A DNA stretch of 64,000 bases from Qipengyuania proteolytica (GTDB taxonomy: Bacteria; Pseudomonadota; Alphaproteobacteria; Sphingomonadales; Sphingomonadaceae), in assembly GCF_019711565.1 (NCBI RefSeq), contig NZ_JAIGNN010000001.1, positions 1,178,001 to 1,242,000 of the forward strand. The letters are read 5' to 3'. The position numbers and the translations under genes were made by a program. The notes below the pieces were generated by a model. It saw nothing but the letters and a program-made list of their open reading frames with translations. It ran no database searches and was not told the origin of the DNA. This document shows positions 27,695 through 39,064 of the stretch, piece after piece; position 1 is the stretch's first letter; every line of letters starts with the position of its first letter.

Positions 27695-28807
27695 ATGGAA
27701 AGACCGCAGTTCATCACGCCGGCCCTGTCGATCCTGCTCGATGCCGTGCGCGCCATCGCGGCATTGCTGGTTCTGGGCGGACATGCGGTGCAGATGGAAA
27801 TCTACACCGGTCCCTATCCGTTCGGGCCGACCGTGCAGCATTATGCCGTGATCGTGTTCTTCGTGCTCTCGGGCCTCGTCATCGCCCATTCGGTCCGCGC
27901 CGGGAATTACAGCCTGCGCGACTACACGATCGCACGCGCAGCGCGGATCCTGCCGGTATCGCTGTTCGCCGTGGCCTTCTCGACCGCGATTTTCCTCGTG
28001 CTGTCCCGGCAAGGCCTGAGCCCGCTCGTCGCGCCCGATCTCAACAACGAGTTCTCGCTCGCGGCCATCCTCCTTCCCGCCCTTTTCCTCAGCGAGAGCG
28101 GCGATGGCGTCGGACCGCTGTGGAACCCGCCTTACTGGTCGCTCACTTACGAGGTGTGGTTCTATGCGCTGTTCGGCGCGGGCCTGTTCCTTAAGGGCAC
28201 ACGGCGGATCATCGTGCTCGCGCTGCTGTGCTGGATCGCCGGCTGGCGCGTTCTGGTGATGACGCCGATCTGGCTGATCGGGGCAGGGCTGGTGCGTTAC
28301 GGCACTATCTGGCAACCGACCAAGGGGACACAGGCCGTCATCCTTGCACTTACCGGCCTCGTCATCATGAGCGTCTCGCGCATATACGCCTTCGACGCGC
28401 AGCCGCTCATGTTCGCCTTCCACGCGCAGTTCGGTTATTTGCTGCGCTTCAGCGAATATGCGCTGACAGACTTCGTGTTCGGGGTCGGCGTAGCGATGCT
28501 GTTCGTCGCCTTCCGCTATTTTGCGGCACCTATGGAAGGCTGCCTGCGTCAAGGTGCGCCGGTCATCAAGTGGTTCGCGGGCTTCAGCTTCTCGCTCTAC
28601 GTGTTGCATTGGCCGATGCTTTCCGCGCTCTCGGCGCTCGGCATTGGAGCAGGGGACAACCCGCTTGTCTTCCTCGCATTGGCCGGCGGCATCATAGGCG
28701 CTTGCGCGCTGATCGCGCAGTTCACCGAATACCGCAGCCGGGATATCCGCAAATGGCTCGACCGGAGCTTCGCCAAGCAGCAGGCCCGCCCGGAAGCTAT
28801 CGGCTAG
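27695..28807 (+). CDS. acyltransferase 3 (OafA/YrhL-type) membrane protein
   Basis: 370 residues from ATG 27695 (an ATG at 27674 adds seven residues). The family start is ILLDAVRAIAALLVLGGHAVQ, containing the R-x-x-A and catalytic His motif. About ten helices follow, with FVLSGLVIAHS, IARAARILPVSLFAV and the C-terminal FSFSLYVLHWPML as further family marks. These inner-membrane enzymes transfer acyl groups, usually acetyl, to envelope polysaccharide. With the preceding SGNH-like gene it makes a plausible two-protein O-acetylation unit. Its end overlaps the convergent minus-strand gene by 11 nt. Confidence 0.88.
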   Translation: MERPQFITPALSILLDAVRAIAALLVLGGHAVQMEIYTGPYPFGPTVQHYAVIVFFVLSGLVIAHSVRAGNYSLRDYTIARAARILPVSLFAVAFSTAIFLVLSRQGLSPLVAPDLNNEFSLAAILLPALFLSESGDGVGPLWNPPYWSLTYEVWFYALFGAGLFLKGTRRIIVLALLCWIAGWRVLVMTPIWLIGAGLVRYGTIWQPTKGTQAVILALTGLVIMSVSRIYAFDAQPLMFAFHAQFGYLLRFSEYALTDFVFGVGVAMLFVAFRYFAAPMEGCLRQGAPVIKWFAGFSFSLYVLHWPMLSALSALGIGAGDNPLVFLALAGGIIGACALIAQFTEYRSRDIRKWLDRSFAKQQARPEAIG

Positions 28808-30347
28808 CCGGCGTGTCGCCGAGCGCGTAGACGATCCCGCTCTCCCCGCGCCAGACCTCGCGCGCGGTAAAGGGCAGCTCGACCGCCTGCGGGTCTACCC
28901 CGTGGATCCAGAGATAATCGAACGCCGAAACCGGCAGGCGAGGCAGGACTTCGGTGAGTGCGGGCAGGCCGGTCGCCGGACAGTCCCTCAGCGTAACCGA
29001 CTGCGAGGGATCGGCGACGAACTGGCGCCCCGCCGGATAATGGACGCTCAGGCCATTCGCGCCCGCCACGTCCCACTGCTCGTTCGTAAAGGCGCTTCGC
29101 CGCGCGATTGCGAAGCCGCCAATGTGTTTGAGCGGATTGACGCGCCACGACGTATCGCAGGCTTCGACCGCGAAATTCACGACGCGAGAACCCGGTCCAA
29201 TCACGTCGAGCGCGGCGAGATTGGCCTCGATCCGCCGATCCTTTTCCATGAAGTCTGCGGTGGTGAGGGCCACCCGAACAACGAGGAATGCCATCGCGAG
29301 GACCATCAGGCCGCCGCGTATCCGCGGCGCACCCTCGAACGGCCTGAAGCCGAGCAAGGCGATGATCAGCGTGTATGGCAGCAACCGCATGTCGGCGTAA
29401 TAGGAGCCGAAGACGCGCGAAGGCAGGGCGAGGAAAGCGGCGAGGCACAGCAACACGGCAATTGCGATGGCAGGATGCATACGGACGGGCTTCAGTATCA
29501 GGAGCGCGCAAACGGTCCCGACGACGATGCCGGCCGAAATCCAGTCCGCCATGCCCCATCCCGAACGAAAGATCGAAACCAGCCACACGATCTTGAGGAG
29601 CGCCGACCAGCCGCCGGTTGTCGCGTCGCCGGACGAGGTCCGCCACAGCAGCATGGGGACGAGCGGGAGCAACAGAGCGCAGCAGTCGGCGAGCACGGCG
29701 GCGACGAGCGACGGCCCGCGCTTGCCCTCCGCCCAAAGCGCATGAAGCGAGAAGCTGCCGCACAGCAGGCCGAGGAAGGCCCAGCCGAAGGTATGGCACA
29801 GCCACAGCAGTAGGCCCGCAATGGCGAGGAATACGCCCGCCACCAGGCCCGATCGCCGTTTGCGGATTGCCAGCCACGCCGGAAACACCACCAGCGCGAG
29901 CGCCATCGAGAGCGAGAAGTTGAGGAAGCCGTACTGGAACGGGAAACCGTAGATCAGCGGCAAGGCGAGCACGGCGAAAGGCGTTATGCGGCCGTGGAGC
30001 GCCCGGCTGGTCAGGATGATGCCGCCGGCAGCCAGAAGCTGCGTCGCGATCACGATGAGCCGCACCGCCGGCTCCAGGCCGATCAGGGGCTGCAGCACCT
30101 CGACCAGCAGGTCGACGCCGAGGTTGCCGATCAGCTGCCAGCGATAGGTGAAACCCTCCTGCAACGCGGGACTCGACGCAGCGCCGGTCTGGATCGCGTA
30201 GCGTCCGAGGTGGCCGAGCGCATCGGTCAGCGGCGGAAAGCCGACCGCGAGCAGGGGCAGCACGCACAGAAACAGCAGGACGGGGACGATCAGGCGCTCG
30301 CCGGCCGCGTCCGCTTGTGCGGTCTTCGAGGGGACAGGGTCCGCCAG
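28797..30347 (-). CDS. polytopic membrane protein with periplasmic tail; probable CTG start
   Basis: The frame reads back to CTG 30347, preceded by AAGGAG (30354-30359 on the minus strand) with 6-nt spacing, an ideal ribosome site. No ATG or TTG exists in this frame before the stop, and the only other standard start, GTG 30263, would cut the first membrane helix (ERLIVPVLLFLCVLPLLAVG) in half and has no good ribosome site. From CTG the protein is 516 residues with about ten to twelve helices, then a soluble C-terminal part of about 140 residues (VDPQAVELPFTAREVW). It may be a GT-C-like glycosyltransferase or a flippase partner, but no motif proves it. Confidence 0.76.
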   Translation of the reverse strand: MADPVPSKTAQADAAGERLIVPVLLFLCVLPLLAVGFPPLTDALGHLGRYAIQTGAASSPALQEGFTYRWQLIGNLGVDLLVEVLQPLIGLEPAVRLIVIATQLLAAGGIILTSRALHGRITPFAVLALPLIYGFPFQYGFLNFSLSMALALVVFPAWLAIRKRRSGLVAGVFLAIAGLLLWLCHTFGWAFLGLLCGSFSLHALWAEGKRGPSLVAAVLADCCALLLPLVPMLLWRTSSGDATTGGWSALLKIVWLVSIFRSGWGMADWISAGIVVGTVCALLILKPVRMHPAIAIAVLLCLAAFLALPSRVFGSYYADMRLLPYTLIIALLGFRPFEGAPRIRGGLMVLAMAFLVVRVALTTADFMEKDRRIEANLAALDVIGPGSRVVNFAVEACDTSWRVNPLKHIGGFAIARRSAFTNEQWDVAGANGLSVHYPAGRQFVADPSQSVTLRDCPATGLPALTEVLPRLPVSAFDYLWIHGVDPQAVELPFTAREVWRGESGIVYALGDTPASR

Positions 30348-30504
30348 TCTCGGCTCCTTCGGTTGCGGTACGCGTCCGCTCTATCTGTCGGGCCCGGACG
30401 GTCAAGCGACGCGCCGCCGTCATCAACACCGGGCACGAAGGCCGTGGAGGGACGGGTGGCGGCAGGTTCACGCTTTGGGCGCGTTGCGATAAGGCGTTCG
30501 ATGG

Positions 30505-31236
30505 ATGGTGCCAGAACAGGAATGTCCGGTGACGCACGAATATAACGATGATTTCTACGCCTATATCGGCTCCGGTGCGCGCAGTTCGGCGGAGGTGCTG
30601 GTACCGCTGGTGCTGGGCGAGGTCGCGGCAGCGCGCATGCTTGATGTCGGCGGCGGCAAGGGCGTCTGGGGCGCTGTGTGGGAAGCGAACGGCGTCCATG
30701 CGACCGTGGTCGATGGCGACTATGTCACCGCGCCGCTGGTCGCGGATTTCCGCGCGCGCGACCTGTCGCAGCCGCTCGATCTCGGCGAGCGGTTCGATAT
30801 CGTCCAGTCGCTCGAAGTCGCCGAACACCTGCCCGAGAGCAGCGCCCGCGGCTTCGTCGAAAGCCTCGCGCGGCACGGCGATATCGTGGTCTTCTCGGCC
30901 GCCGTGCCGGGGCAGGGGGGCGAGCACCATGTCAACGAGCAGCCGCTCGACTACTGGCGCGCGCTGTTTGCCGAACGCGGCTACGATTGCTTCGATTTCA
31001 TGCGACCTGTGCTGGCCGAGCGCACCGAGGTCAAACCCTGGTATCGCTACAACATCCTGATGTTCGCCAATGCCGCGGGGCAGGCGCGCCTCTCCCAGCG
31101 CGTCCGCGCGGCGCGAATCGCCAAGGTCGAGGAAATGGGCGACTTCGCCTGGAATTTGCGCAAGATTGTGGTCAAGGCGTTGCCGCGCAAGGCGGTGGAC
31201 GGGATCGCGGCCTATCTCGCGGCGCGCAAGCGCTAG
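30505..31236 (+). CDS. class I SAM-dependent methyltransferase
   Basis: 243 residues; ATG 30505 or GTG 30529 are both possible (the latter has GGAAT upstream). The SAM motif is RMLDVGGGKGVWG (about residues 45-57), with VVDGDY after strand two and the post-motif FDIVQSLEVAEHLPE typical of UbiE/Coq-like and sugar methyltransferases. Downstream GGEHHVNEQPLDYWRALFAERGY is frequently seen in glycan-cluster methyltransferases. Substrate unknown; the setting suggests a sugar or a lipid-linked glycan. It is convergent with the gtrA-like gene, overlapping by 4 nt. Confidence 0.87.
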   Translation: MVPEQECPVTHEYNDDFYAYIGSGARSSAEVLVPLVLGEVAAARMLDVGGGKGVWGAVWEANGVHATVVDGDYVTAPLVADFRARDLSQPLDLGERFDIVQSLEVAEHLPESSARGFVESLARHGDIVVFSAAVPGQGGEHHVNEQPLDYWRALFAERGYDCFDFMRPVLAERTEVKPWYRYNILMFANAAGQARLSQRVRAARIAKVEEMGDFAWNLRKIVVKALPRKAVDGIAAYLAARKR

Positions 31237-31628
31237 CGGGCTGCGGTCCGCTCCCTGCGCTGCAGGAAGACCCAGCTTCTCGCGAGGACGAAAAAGCTTA
31301 CCGAATAGGCGGCCATCGCGGCCAGCTGGGCGAGCGGGTTGCCGACATAGCCGGCCTCGCGCGCCGCCCGCAGCACGGCGAGGTTCACGCAGAAGGACAG
31401 GGCCGCCGTGACGACAAAGCGCGCGGCCTCGCGCCAGTTGCCTTGACCGGACAGCCTGAAGGTAAAGCGGCGGTGGAGGAGATAGGCCGCGCTCAGCCCG
31501 AGCCCGTAACCAAGGGCATTGGCGAGGTAGTCGCCCGCGCCCAGCAGCATGGCCGCAAGGATGATCGCATAGCCGATCGCCGTGTTGGTCAGACCGACCA
31601 ATCCGAACCTGACGACCTGTTCCTTCAT
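31233..31628 (-). CDS. GtrA-like membrane protein
   Basis: 131 residues with four membrane helices, matching the GtrA family, which flips undecaprenyl-phosphate-linked sugars or otherwise supports O-antigen glucosylation. Marks: FGLVGLTNTAIGYAIILAAMLL, LSAAYLLHRRFTFRL, ALSFCVNLAVLRAARE and YSVSFFVLARSWVF. I chose ATG 31628; the longer frame runs into the GtrB-like gene. It follows the glycosyltransferase stop by 19 nt, the usual gtrB-gtrA pairing. Confidence 0.87.
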   Translation of the reverse strand: MKEQVVRFGLVGLTNTAIGYAIILAAMLLGAGDYLANALGYGLGLSAAYLLHRRFTFRLSGQGNWREAARFVVTAALSFCVNLAVLRAAREAGYVGNPLAQLAAMAAYSVSFFVLARSWVFLQRRERTAAR

Positions 31629-31647
31629 CGCGAAATGCCCGGCTGCC

Positions 31648-32682
31648 TTACTCGCCTGCGGCCTTGCGGAAGGTCTCGCTGATGCTGCCTTCCAGCACAT
31701 GGACCGGGTTTGCGGCATCGGCCACCTCGGCCTTCGTGCGGATCTCGTCCACGATGAACAGCGGACGGTTCTTGGCTTCCATGTACATCCGGCCGAGGTA
31801 TTCTCCGAACACCCCGAGCACGAGCAGTTGCACCGAGCCGATAACGAGGATCAGCGCGGCGAGGCTGGTCCAGCCCCGTACCGCCTCGCCGGAGAGCCAG
31901 CCCGCCGCGACCCATCCGAGTGCAAGCAGGCCGACCACGCCGAAGATCATGCCCAGGTGAGAGGCGAAACGCAGCGGCACGGTGGAAAAGCTCGTCACCG
32001 CATCGATTGCCAGTGCGATCATCTTGCGCAGCGGATAGTTGGTCTGGCCGGCGAAACGCGCATCGCGTTCGTAGGGGACGGCGACCTGCGTAAAACCGAT
32101 CCAGCTGACCATGCCGCGCACGAAGCGATAGCGTTCGGGCATGGCCTTGAGCTGTTCGGTCACACGGCGGGTCATCAGGCGAAAATCGCCCGTATCGCGA
32201 GGGATGGCGACGTCGACCATGGACGACAGGAAGCGGTAGAACAGCGAGGCGGTACCGCGCTTGAACGCCGTCTCGCCCGCGCGGGCGGTGCGCTGGCCAT
32301 AGACCACGTCGGCGCCTTCCGCGATCCTGTCCGCCATCGTGCCGAGCAGTTCGGGCGGGTCCTGCAAATCGGCGTCGAGCACGAAGACGAGGGCGCCCCG
32401 AACATGCTCAAGCCCTGCGGCGAGCGCCAGCTGGTGGCCATGGTTGCGCGACAGGTTGATGCCCACGACGTGTGGCTTGGCATCGGCATGGCGGCAGATC
32501 GCGGCCCAGCTGCCGTCGGTCGAACCGTCGTTGACCAGCAGCACTTCGTAGTCGTTGGGGAAGCGTTCGCTGCAGGCGGCCTCGACGCGGCGCATGAGCT
32601 CGTCGAGCCCATCCTCCTCGTTGAAGACCGGCACGACCACGGACAGGCCGCGATCGCAGATTGGCGCCGGTGCTGCGGTCAT
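31648..32682 (-). CDS. family 2 glycosyltransferase, GtrB-like (polyprenyl-phosphate sugar synthase)
   Basis: 344 residues. The GT-A fold starts with LSVVVPVFNEEDGL, LLVNDGSTDGSW and DADLQDPPE (the acidic DxD-type site). RFAGQTNYPLRKMIALAIDAV leads into two C-terminal membrane helices (LGMIFGVVGLLALGWV, LAALILVIGSVQLLVLG) and ends near GEYLGRMYMEAKNRP, all characteristic of the GtrB/DPM1/ArnC type. It should put glucose, mannose or a similar sugar on undecaprenyl phosphate for transfer on the periplasmic side. The gtrA-like gene follows. Confidence 0.9.
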   Translation of the reverse strand: MTAAPAPICDRGLSVVVPVFNEEDGLDELMRRVEAACSERFPNDYEVLLVNDGSTDGSWAAICRHADAKPHVVGINLSRNHGHQLALAAGLEHVRGALVFVLDADLQDPPELLGTMADRIAEGADVVYGQRTARAGETAFKRGTASLFYRFLSSMVDVAIPRDTGDFRLMTRRVTEQLKAMPERYRFVRGMVSWIGFTQVAVPYERDARFAGQTNYPLRKMIALAIDAVTSFSTVPLRFASHLGMIFGVVGLLALGWVAAGWLSGEAVRGWTSLAALILVIGSVQLLVLGVFGEYLGRMYMEAKNRPLFIVDEIRTKAEVADAANPVHVLEGSISETFRKAAGE

Positions 32683-32767
32683 CCGAAAATCCCCCCGTGT
32701 TCCGTCCCCGAGGGCTAAAGATTATTGGTAAACAAGGGGTGAAGGCAAGCGCTGCCTGCGGGCAAAG

Positions 32768-32800
32768 AAAAGGGCGGCACCAGGGCCGCCCTTTTCCGTT
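32768..32800. terminator. terminator of the atp operon
   Basis: An 11-bp perfect stem (aaaagggcggc at 32768-32778, gccgccctttt at 32785-32795) with a 6-nt loop. On the minus strand the stem is followed by TTTTCTTT, so it should end the atpHAGDC transcript, whose last stop is at 32859. Confidence 0.88.
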
Positions 32801-32858
32801 TTGCGAGTGGACCCGAAGGGCTCGTTGCCGTTCGCTCGCAAGGAGACCTTGCGGCCCC

Positions 32859-33116
32859 CTATTCGTCCACGTGTTCGGCGAGGACCGTGAGGCCCTTGTC
32901 GCCGACTTCGGCAAAGCCGCCGCGGACCTCAATGGTTTCGGGCGCGGCGCCTTCGGTCTTGTAGACCTGCACCGCACCGTCGCGGATGGTCGACATGAAG
33001 GGCGCGTGCCCTTCGAGCACGCCGAATTCGCCTTCCGTCCCGGGGACGACCACCATGTGGACGTCTTCCGAACGGACCAGCTTGGCCGGCGTGACGAGTT
33101 CGAAGTGGAGAGCCAT
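32859..33116 (-). CDS. atpC: ATP synthase F1 epsilon subunit
   Basis: 85 residues forming only the N-terminal beta-sandwich of epsilon ([31 protein letters not shown] and [14 protein letters not shown]). The C-terminal helical domain that inhibits rotation in many bacteria is missing, which is common in alphaproteobacteria, where the zeta protein does that job. It is last gene of the operon, 4 nt after atpD. Confidence 0.95.
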   Translation of the reverse strand: MALHFELVTPAKLVRSEDVHMVVVPGTEGEFGVLEGHAPFMSTIRDGAVQVYKTEGAAPETIEVRGGFAEVGDKGLTVLAEHVDE

Positions 33117-33120
33117 GTCC

Positions 33121-34596
<1,476 letters not shown>

Positions 34597-34962
34597 TCAG
34601 GAGTCTTTGTGGTGAGCGCCGTGCTCGGCGCAGATCTTTGCGGGGTCGGCGAGCACCCATGCGGTGCTGTCCTCGTTCGCGGTGATGGTGGCTTCGTGGC
34701 GCAGGTAGGTATCCTCGCCGAGGCCGAATTCGCAGATGACGTCTTCCGAGCCGAGGCCGGCACGCTTGCAGACCGCGGTGTTGACCGGTTCGGCGCCTTC
34801 GCACGCATCGCCGAAAACCTGGGTGAAGGTTTCCTGGTCGGGCGCGGGGAGGGTGCTGACCGGCTCCGGCGCGGCCGCAGCGGTTTCGACCGGAGCAGGC
34901 GCGGGCTCTTCGCCGCAGGCGGCGAGAAGAGCGAGAGGCAGGAGGAGGGCGAGTTTTTTCAC
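34597..34962 (-). CDS. small lipoprotein encoded inside the atp operon
   Basis: 121 residues from GTG 34962, which has AAGGA eight or so bases upstream; an ATG at 34989 would add nine charged residues before the signal. The signal (KKLALLLPLALLAAC) ends in lipobox LAAC, then a Pro/Ala/Glu linker (EEPAPAPVETAAAAPEPV). The folded part has cysteines in DACEGAEPVNTAVCKRA, ICEFGLG and ICAEHG, enough for two disulfides. It lies between atpG (stop 35006) and atpD (start 34578). No known ATP synthase subunit resembles it; it may only be co-transcribed. Confidence 0.83.
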   Translation of the reverse strand: MKKLALLLPLALLAACGEEPAPAPVETAAAAPEPVSTLPAPDQETFTQVFGDACEGAEPVNTAVCKRAGLGSEDVICEFGLGEDTYLRHEATITANEDSTAWVLADPAKICAEHGAHHKDS

Positions 34963-35005
34963 TGGGTCGTCCTTAGAGTGCTTCCGCACCGGTTATTCGT
35001 TGTTG

Positions 35006-35878
35006 CTACAGTGCTTCCGCACCAGCAATGATTTCGATCAGTTCGGTGGTGATCGCGGCCTGGCGGCTGCGGTTGTACTGGATCGTCAGCTTGTTGATGA
35101 GATCGCCCGCGTTGCGCGTGGCGTTGTCCATCGCGGTCATCGAGGCACCCTGTTCGGACGCTTCGCGCTCGATCAGCGCACCGAAGACCTGCGTCTTGAC
35201 GTAACGCGGCAGCAGCTCTTCGAGGATCGCTTCCTCGTCGGGCTCGTATTCCACCACGGCATCGCCGCCCGCCGCCGCGTTTTCCGGCGAGGGGACGGGG
35301 ATCAGCTGGTCCACGGTCGGATCCTGCGCCAGGGCCGACTTGAAGATCGGGTAGACGAGGTGGGCGACGTCGAATTCGCCCTTCTCGAACCGCTCGATCA
35401 GGTCGCTGGCGATCGCTTCTGCCTCTTCGAAACCGGGCTGGCGCACGTCCGAAGTATCGAACCACTTCTCGATCCGTTCGGAATAGTCGCGCTTGATCGG
35501 CGCGCGGCCCTTCTTGCCGACGAGGTAGAAGCGGACGTCCTTGCCCTCGGCAATCAGGCTCGCCGCCTTGGCCTTGGCGGCCTTGACGATGTTCGAGTTG
35601 AGACCGCCGCACAGGCCCTTGTCGGTGTTCACGACCACCAGCAGGTGGCGCTTGTCCGATCCGGTGCCCGCGAGCAGCTTGGGCGCGCTGTCGCCGCTCA
35701 CCTTGCCGGCGAGCGAAGCCATCACGCCCGACAGCCGTTCGGCATAGGGGCGTGCGGCTTCGGCAGCGGCCTGCGCACGGCGCAGCTTGGCCGCGGCGAC
35801 CATCTGCTTGGCCTTGGTGATCTTCTGGGTCGACTTGACCGAGTTGATCCGGCCCTTGAGTTCTTTCAGCGAGGCCAT
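35006..35878 (-). CDS. atpG: ATP synthase F1 gamma subunit
   Basis: 290 residues. The rotor shaft: N-terminal coiled-coil helix ([33 protein letters not shown]), the central [13 protein letters not shown], and the C-terminal helix [44 protein letters not shown]. It starts 22 nt after atpA and is followed by 43 nt and the lipoprotein gene. Confidence 0.97.
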   Translation of the reverse strand: MASLKELKGRINSVKSTQKITKAKQMVAAAKLRRAQAAAEAARPYAERLSGVMASLAGKVSGDSAPKLLAGTGSDKRHLLVVVNTDKGLCGGLNSNIVKAAKAKAASLIAEGKDVRFYLVGKKGRAPIKRDYSERIEKWFDTSDVRQPGFEEAEAIASDLIERFEKGEFDVAHLVYPIFKSALAQDPTVDQLIPVPSPENAAAGGDAVVEYEPDEEAILEELLPRYVKTQVFGALIEREASEQGASMTAMDNATRNAGDLINKLTIQYNRSRQAAITTELIEIIAGAEAL

Positions 35879-35900
35879 GACGGCTCCCTATTTAAGGCTC

Positions 35901-37442
<1,542 letters not shown>

Positions 37443-37997
37443 TTAAGCCTTCATGGCCTGGGAAAGCGAATTGAGACGGGTGCGGATCGAGCCGTCGATG
37501 CGCTTCGATCCGATGGTGACGACGAGGCCGCCGAGAAGCTCGGGGTCGACCTTCGTGGAAAGCTTGACGGTGCGGCCCTCGCGCGCGGTCAGCCTGCTCT
37601 TGAGATCGGCAAGCTGCGCGTCGGTGAGGGCGTGGGCGCTGGTGACTTCGGCGGTCACTTCGCCGCGCTGGGCTGCGGCGATGGCGCGGAAGGCGCGGAT
37701 GACCTGCGGCAGCTGCGCCAGGCGGCGGTTCTGCGCCAACACGCCGAGGAAGTTCTGCGTGAGCTCGGTCAGGCCCATGATGGCCGACACGCCCCACAGC
37801 GCCTTTTCGGCGGCACCGCGCGACACCTTGGGGTTGGTGGTGAGCAGCTTGAGCTCGTTCGATTCGGCGAGCCCGGCTTCGAGCTTTTCGAGGTCCGATT
37901 CGACGGCGGTGACCGTGCCGGCCTCGCTTGCGAGATCGAACAGGGCCGAGGCGTAACGGCCTGCCAGGCTAGCCTGAATACCGGCGGAAATATCCAC
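37443..37997 (-). CDS. atpH: ATP synthase F1 delta subunit
   Basis: 184 residues from GTG 37997, with GAGG upstream. Delta ties the F1 head to the peripheral stalk. Marks: [34 protein letters not shown], and the C-terminal [29 protein letters not shown]. An open frame continues 33 codons upstream but shows no start with a ribosome site. It is first gene of the F1 operon; F0 genes are elsewhere, as usual in alphaproteobacteria. Confidence 0.96.
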   Translation of the reverse strand: MDISAGIQASLAGRYASALFDLASEAGTVTAVESDLEKLEAGLAESNELKLLTTNPKVSRGAAEKALWGVSAIMGLTELTQNFLGVLAQNRRLAQLPQVIRAFRAIAAAQRGEVTAEVTSAHALTDAQLADLKSRLTAREGRTVKLSTKVDPELLGGLVVTIGSKRIDGSIRTRLNSLSQAMKA

Positions 37998-38202
37998 GCG
38001 CTTGAGGTCCTCTTGGGTCCGGAGAAAACTTTGTGCGTCCGAGCCGGATGCGGGCGAAACGGAATCGCCCCGGCAAGGTCGGCGCGCGCCTAGCAAAGCC
38101 CCCCTTCAAAGGCAAGCCGAGTCCGGGCGGGTTTCTGGACTCCGTGCCGCAGAAGCGTAGAATGCGCACCGGGGACGCGAGCATTTGCGCAGGAGAGGGA
38201 CG

Positions 38203-39033
38203 ATGGAGATGGTGCCGCTGGCCCCGAAGTGCGGGGTCGAGATCACGGGCGTCAGGCTGGCCGAGGCGCAAGGCGAAACGCTGGCCGCCATCCGTACCGC
38301 GATCTACGAGCATGGCGTCGCGCTGTTTCGCGGGCAGGACGACTTCACGCCCGAAGCGCATATCGCCTTCGCCAAGCGCTGGGGCGGGATCGACATCAAC
38401 AACTATTTCCCGCTGACCGACGAGCATCCGGAGATCGCCGTCGTCCGCAAGAAGGCGGACCAGCAGACCAATATTGGCGGCGACTGGCATACCGACCATT
38501 CCTACGACCAGGTCCCGGCGATGGGCTCGATCCTCGTCGCGCGGCTCCTGCCGCCCAGCGGCGGCGACACGCTGTTCGCGCATATGGGCGAGGCCTATGA
38601 TGCGCTGCCCGAGGATCTCAAGGAAGAGATCGAGGGGCTGGAGGCGTTCCACACCGCCGACCATATATACAAGGCCGACGGCCTTTATGCGAAGACCGAC
38701 ATGGGGAGCGAGCTGCGCGGCCACGACCTCAAGACCGGCGCGGTGCATCCGGTGGTGATCCGCCACCCGGTCACCGGGCGCAAGCTGCTCTACGTCAACC
38801 GCGCCTTCACGGTGAACTTCGTCGGCCAGACGCGCGCGGAGAGCCTGCCGCTGCTAACCCGCCTCTATGCCGAGGCGCTGGCGGCGGACAACACCTGCCG
38901 CGTGAAGTGGGAGCCGGGCGCGGTGGCGATCTGGGACAACCGCACGACCTGGCACAATGCGCTCAACGACTATCAGGGCCACGCCCGCGAGATGCACCGC
39001 ATCACGCTGAGCGGGGAAGCGCTGGCGGCTTAG
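38203..39033 (+). CDS. TauD/TfdA family 2-oxoglutarate dioxygenase
   Basis: 276 residues; ATG 38203 has a strong AGGAGAGG upstream. Fe(II) ligands are visible as GDWHTDHSY (HxD) and TWHNALNDY (distal His); the 2-oxoglutarate carboxylate is bound by Arg in the final REMHRITLSG. The N-terminal GVEITGVRLAEAQ and HGVALFRGQDDFTPEAHIAFAKRWG are typical. Family members release sulfite from taurine or act on other acids; no tau transport genes are nearby, so the substrate is open. It is divergent from the atp operon and convergent with the S1C protease. Confidence 0.88.
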   Translation: MEMVPLAPKCGVEITGVRLAEAQGETLAAIRTAIYEHGVALFRGQDDFTPEAHIAFAKRWGGIDINNYFPLTDEHPEIAVVRKKADQQTNIGGDWHTDHSYDQVPAMGSILVARLLPPSGGDTLFAHMGEAYDALPEDLKEEIEGLEAFHTADHIYKADGLYAKTDMGSELRGHDLKTGAVHPVVIRHPVTGRKLLYVNRAFTVNFVGQTRAESLPLLTRLYAEALAADNTCRVKWEPGAVAIWDNRTTWHNALNDYQGHAREMHRITLSGEALAA

Positions 39034-39064
39034 GCTTTATATCAGCACCCGCGCCCGGGCCGAA

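Noticed and set aside
26887..27756. Upstream extension of the GT39-like minus-strand gene
   Set aside because: Antisense to the SGNH-like gene, which has GDSR and DGVHF motifs; ATG 26886 gives a normal membrane-protein start.
30505..30529. Alternative GTG 30529 start for the methyltransferase
   Set aside because: It has a slightly better ribosome site, but the evidence does not decide; I kept the longer ATG start and noted the alternative.
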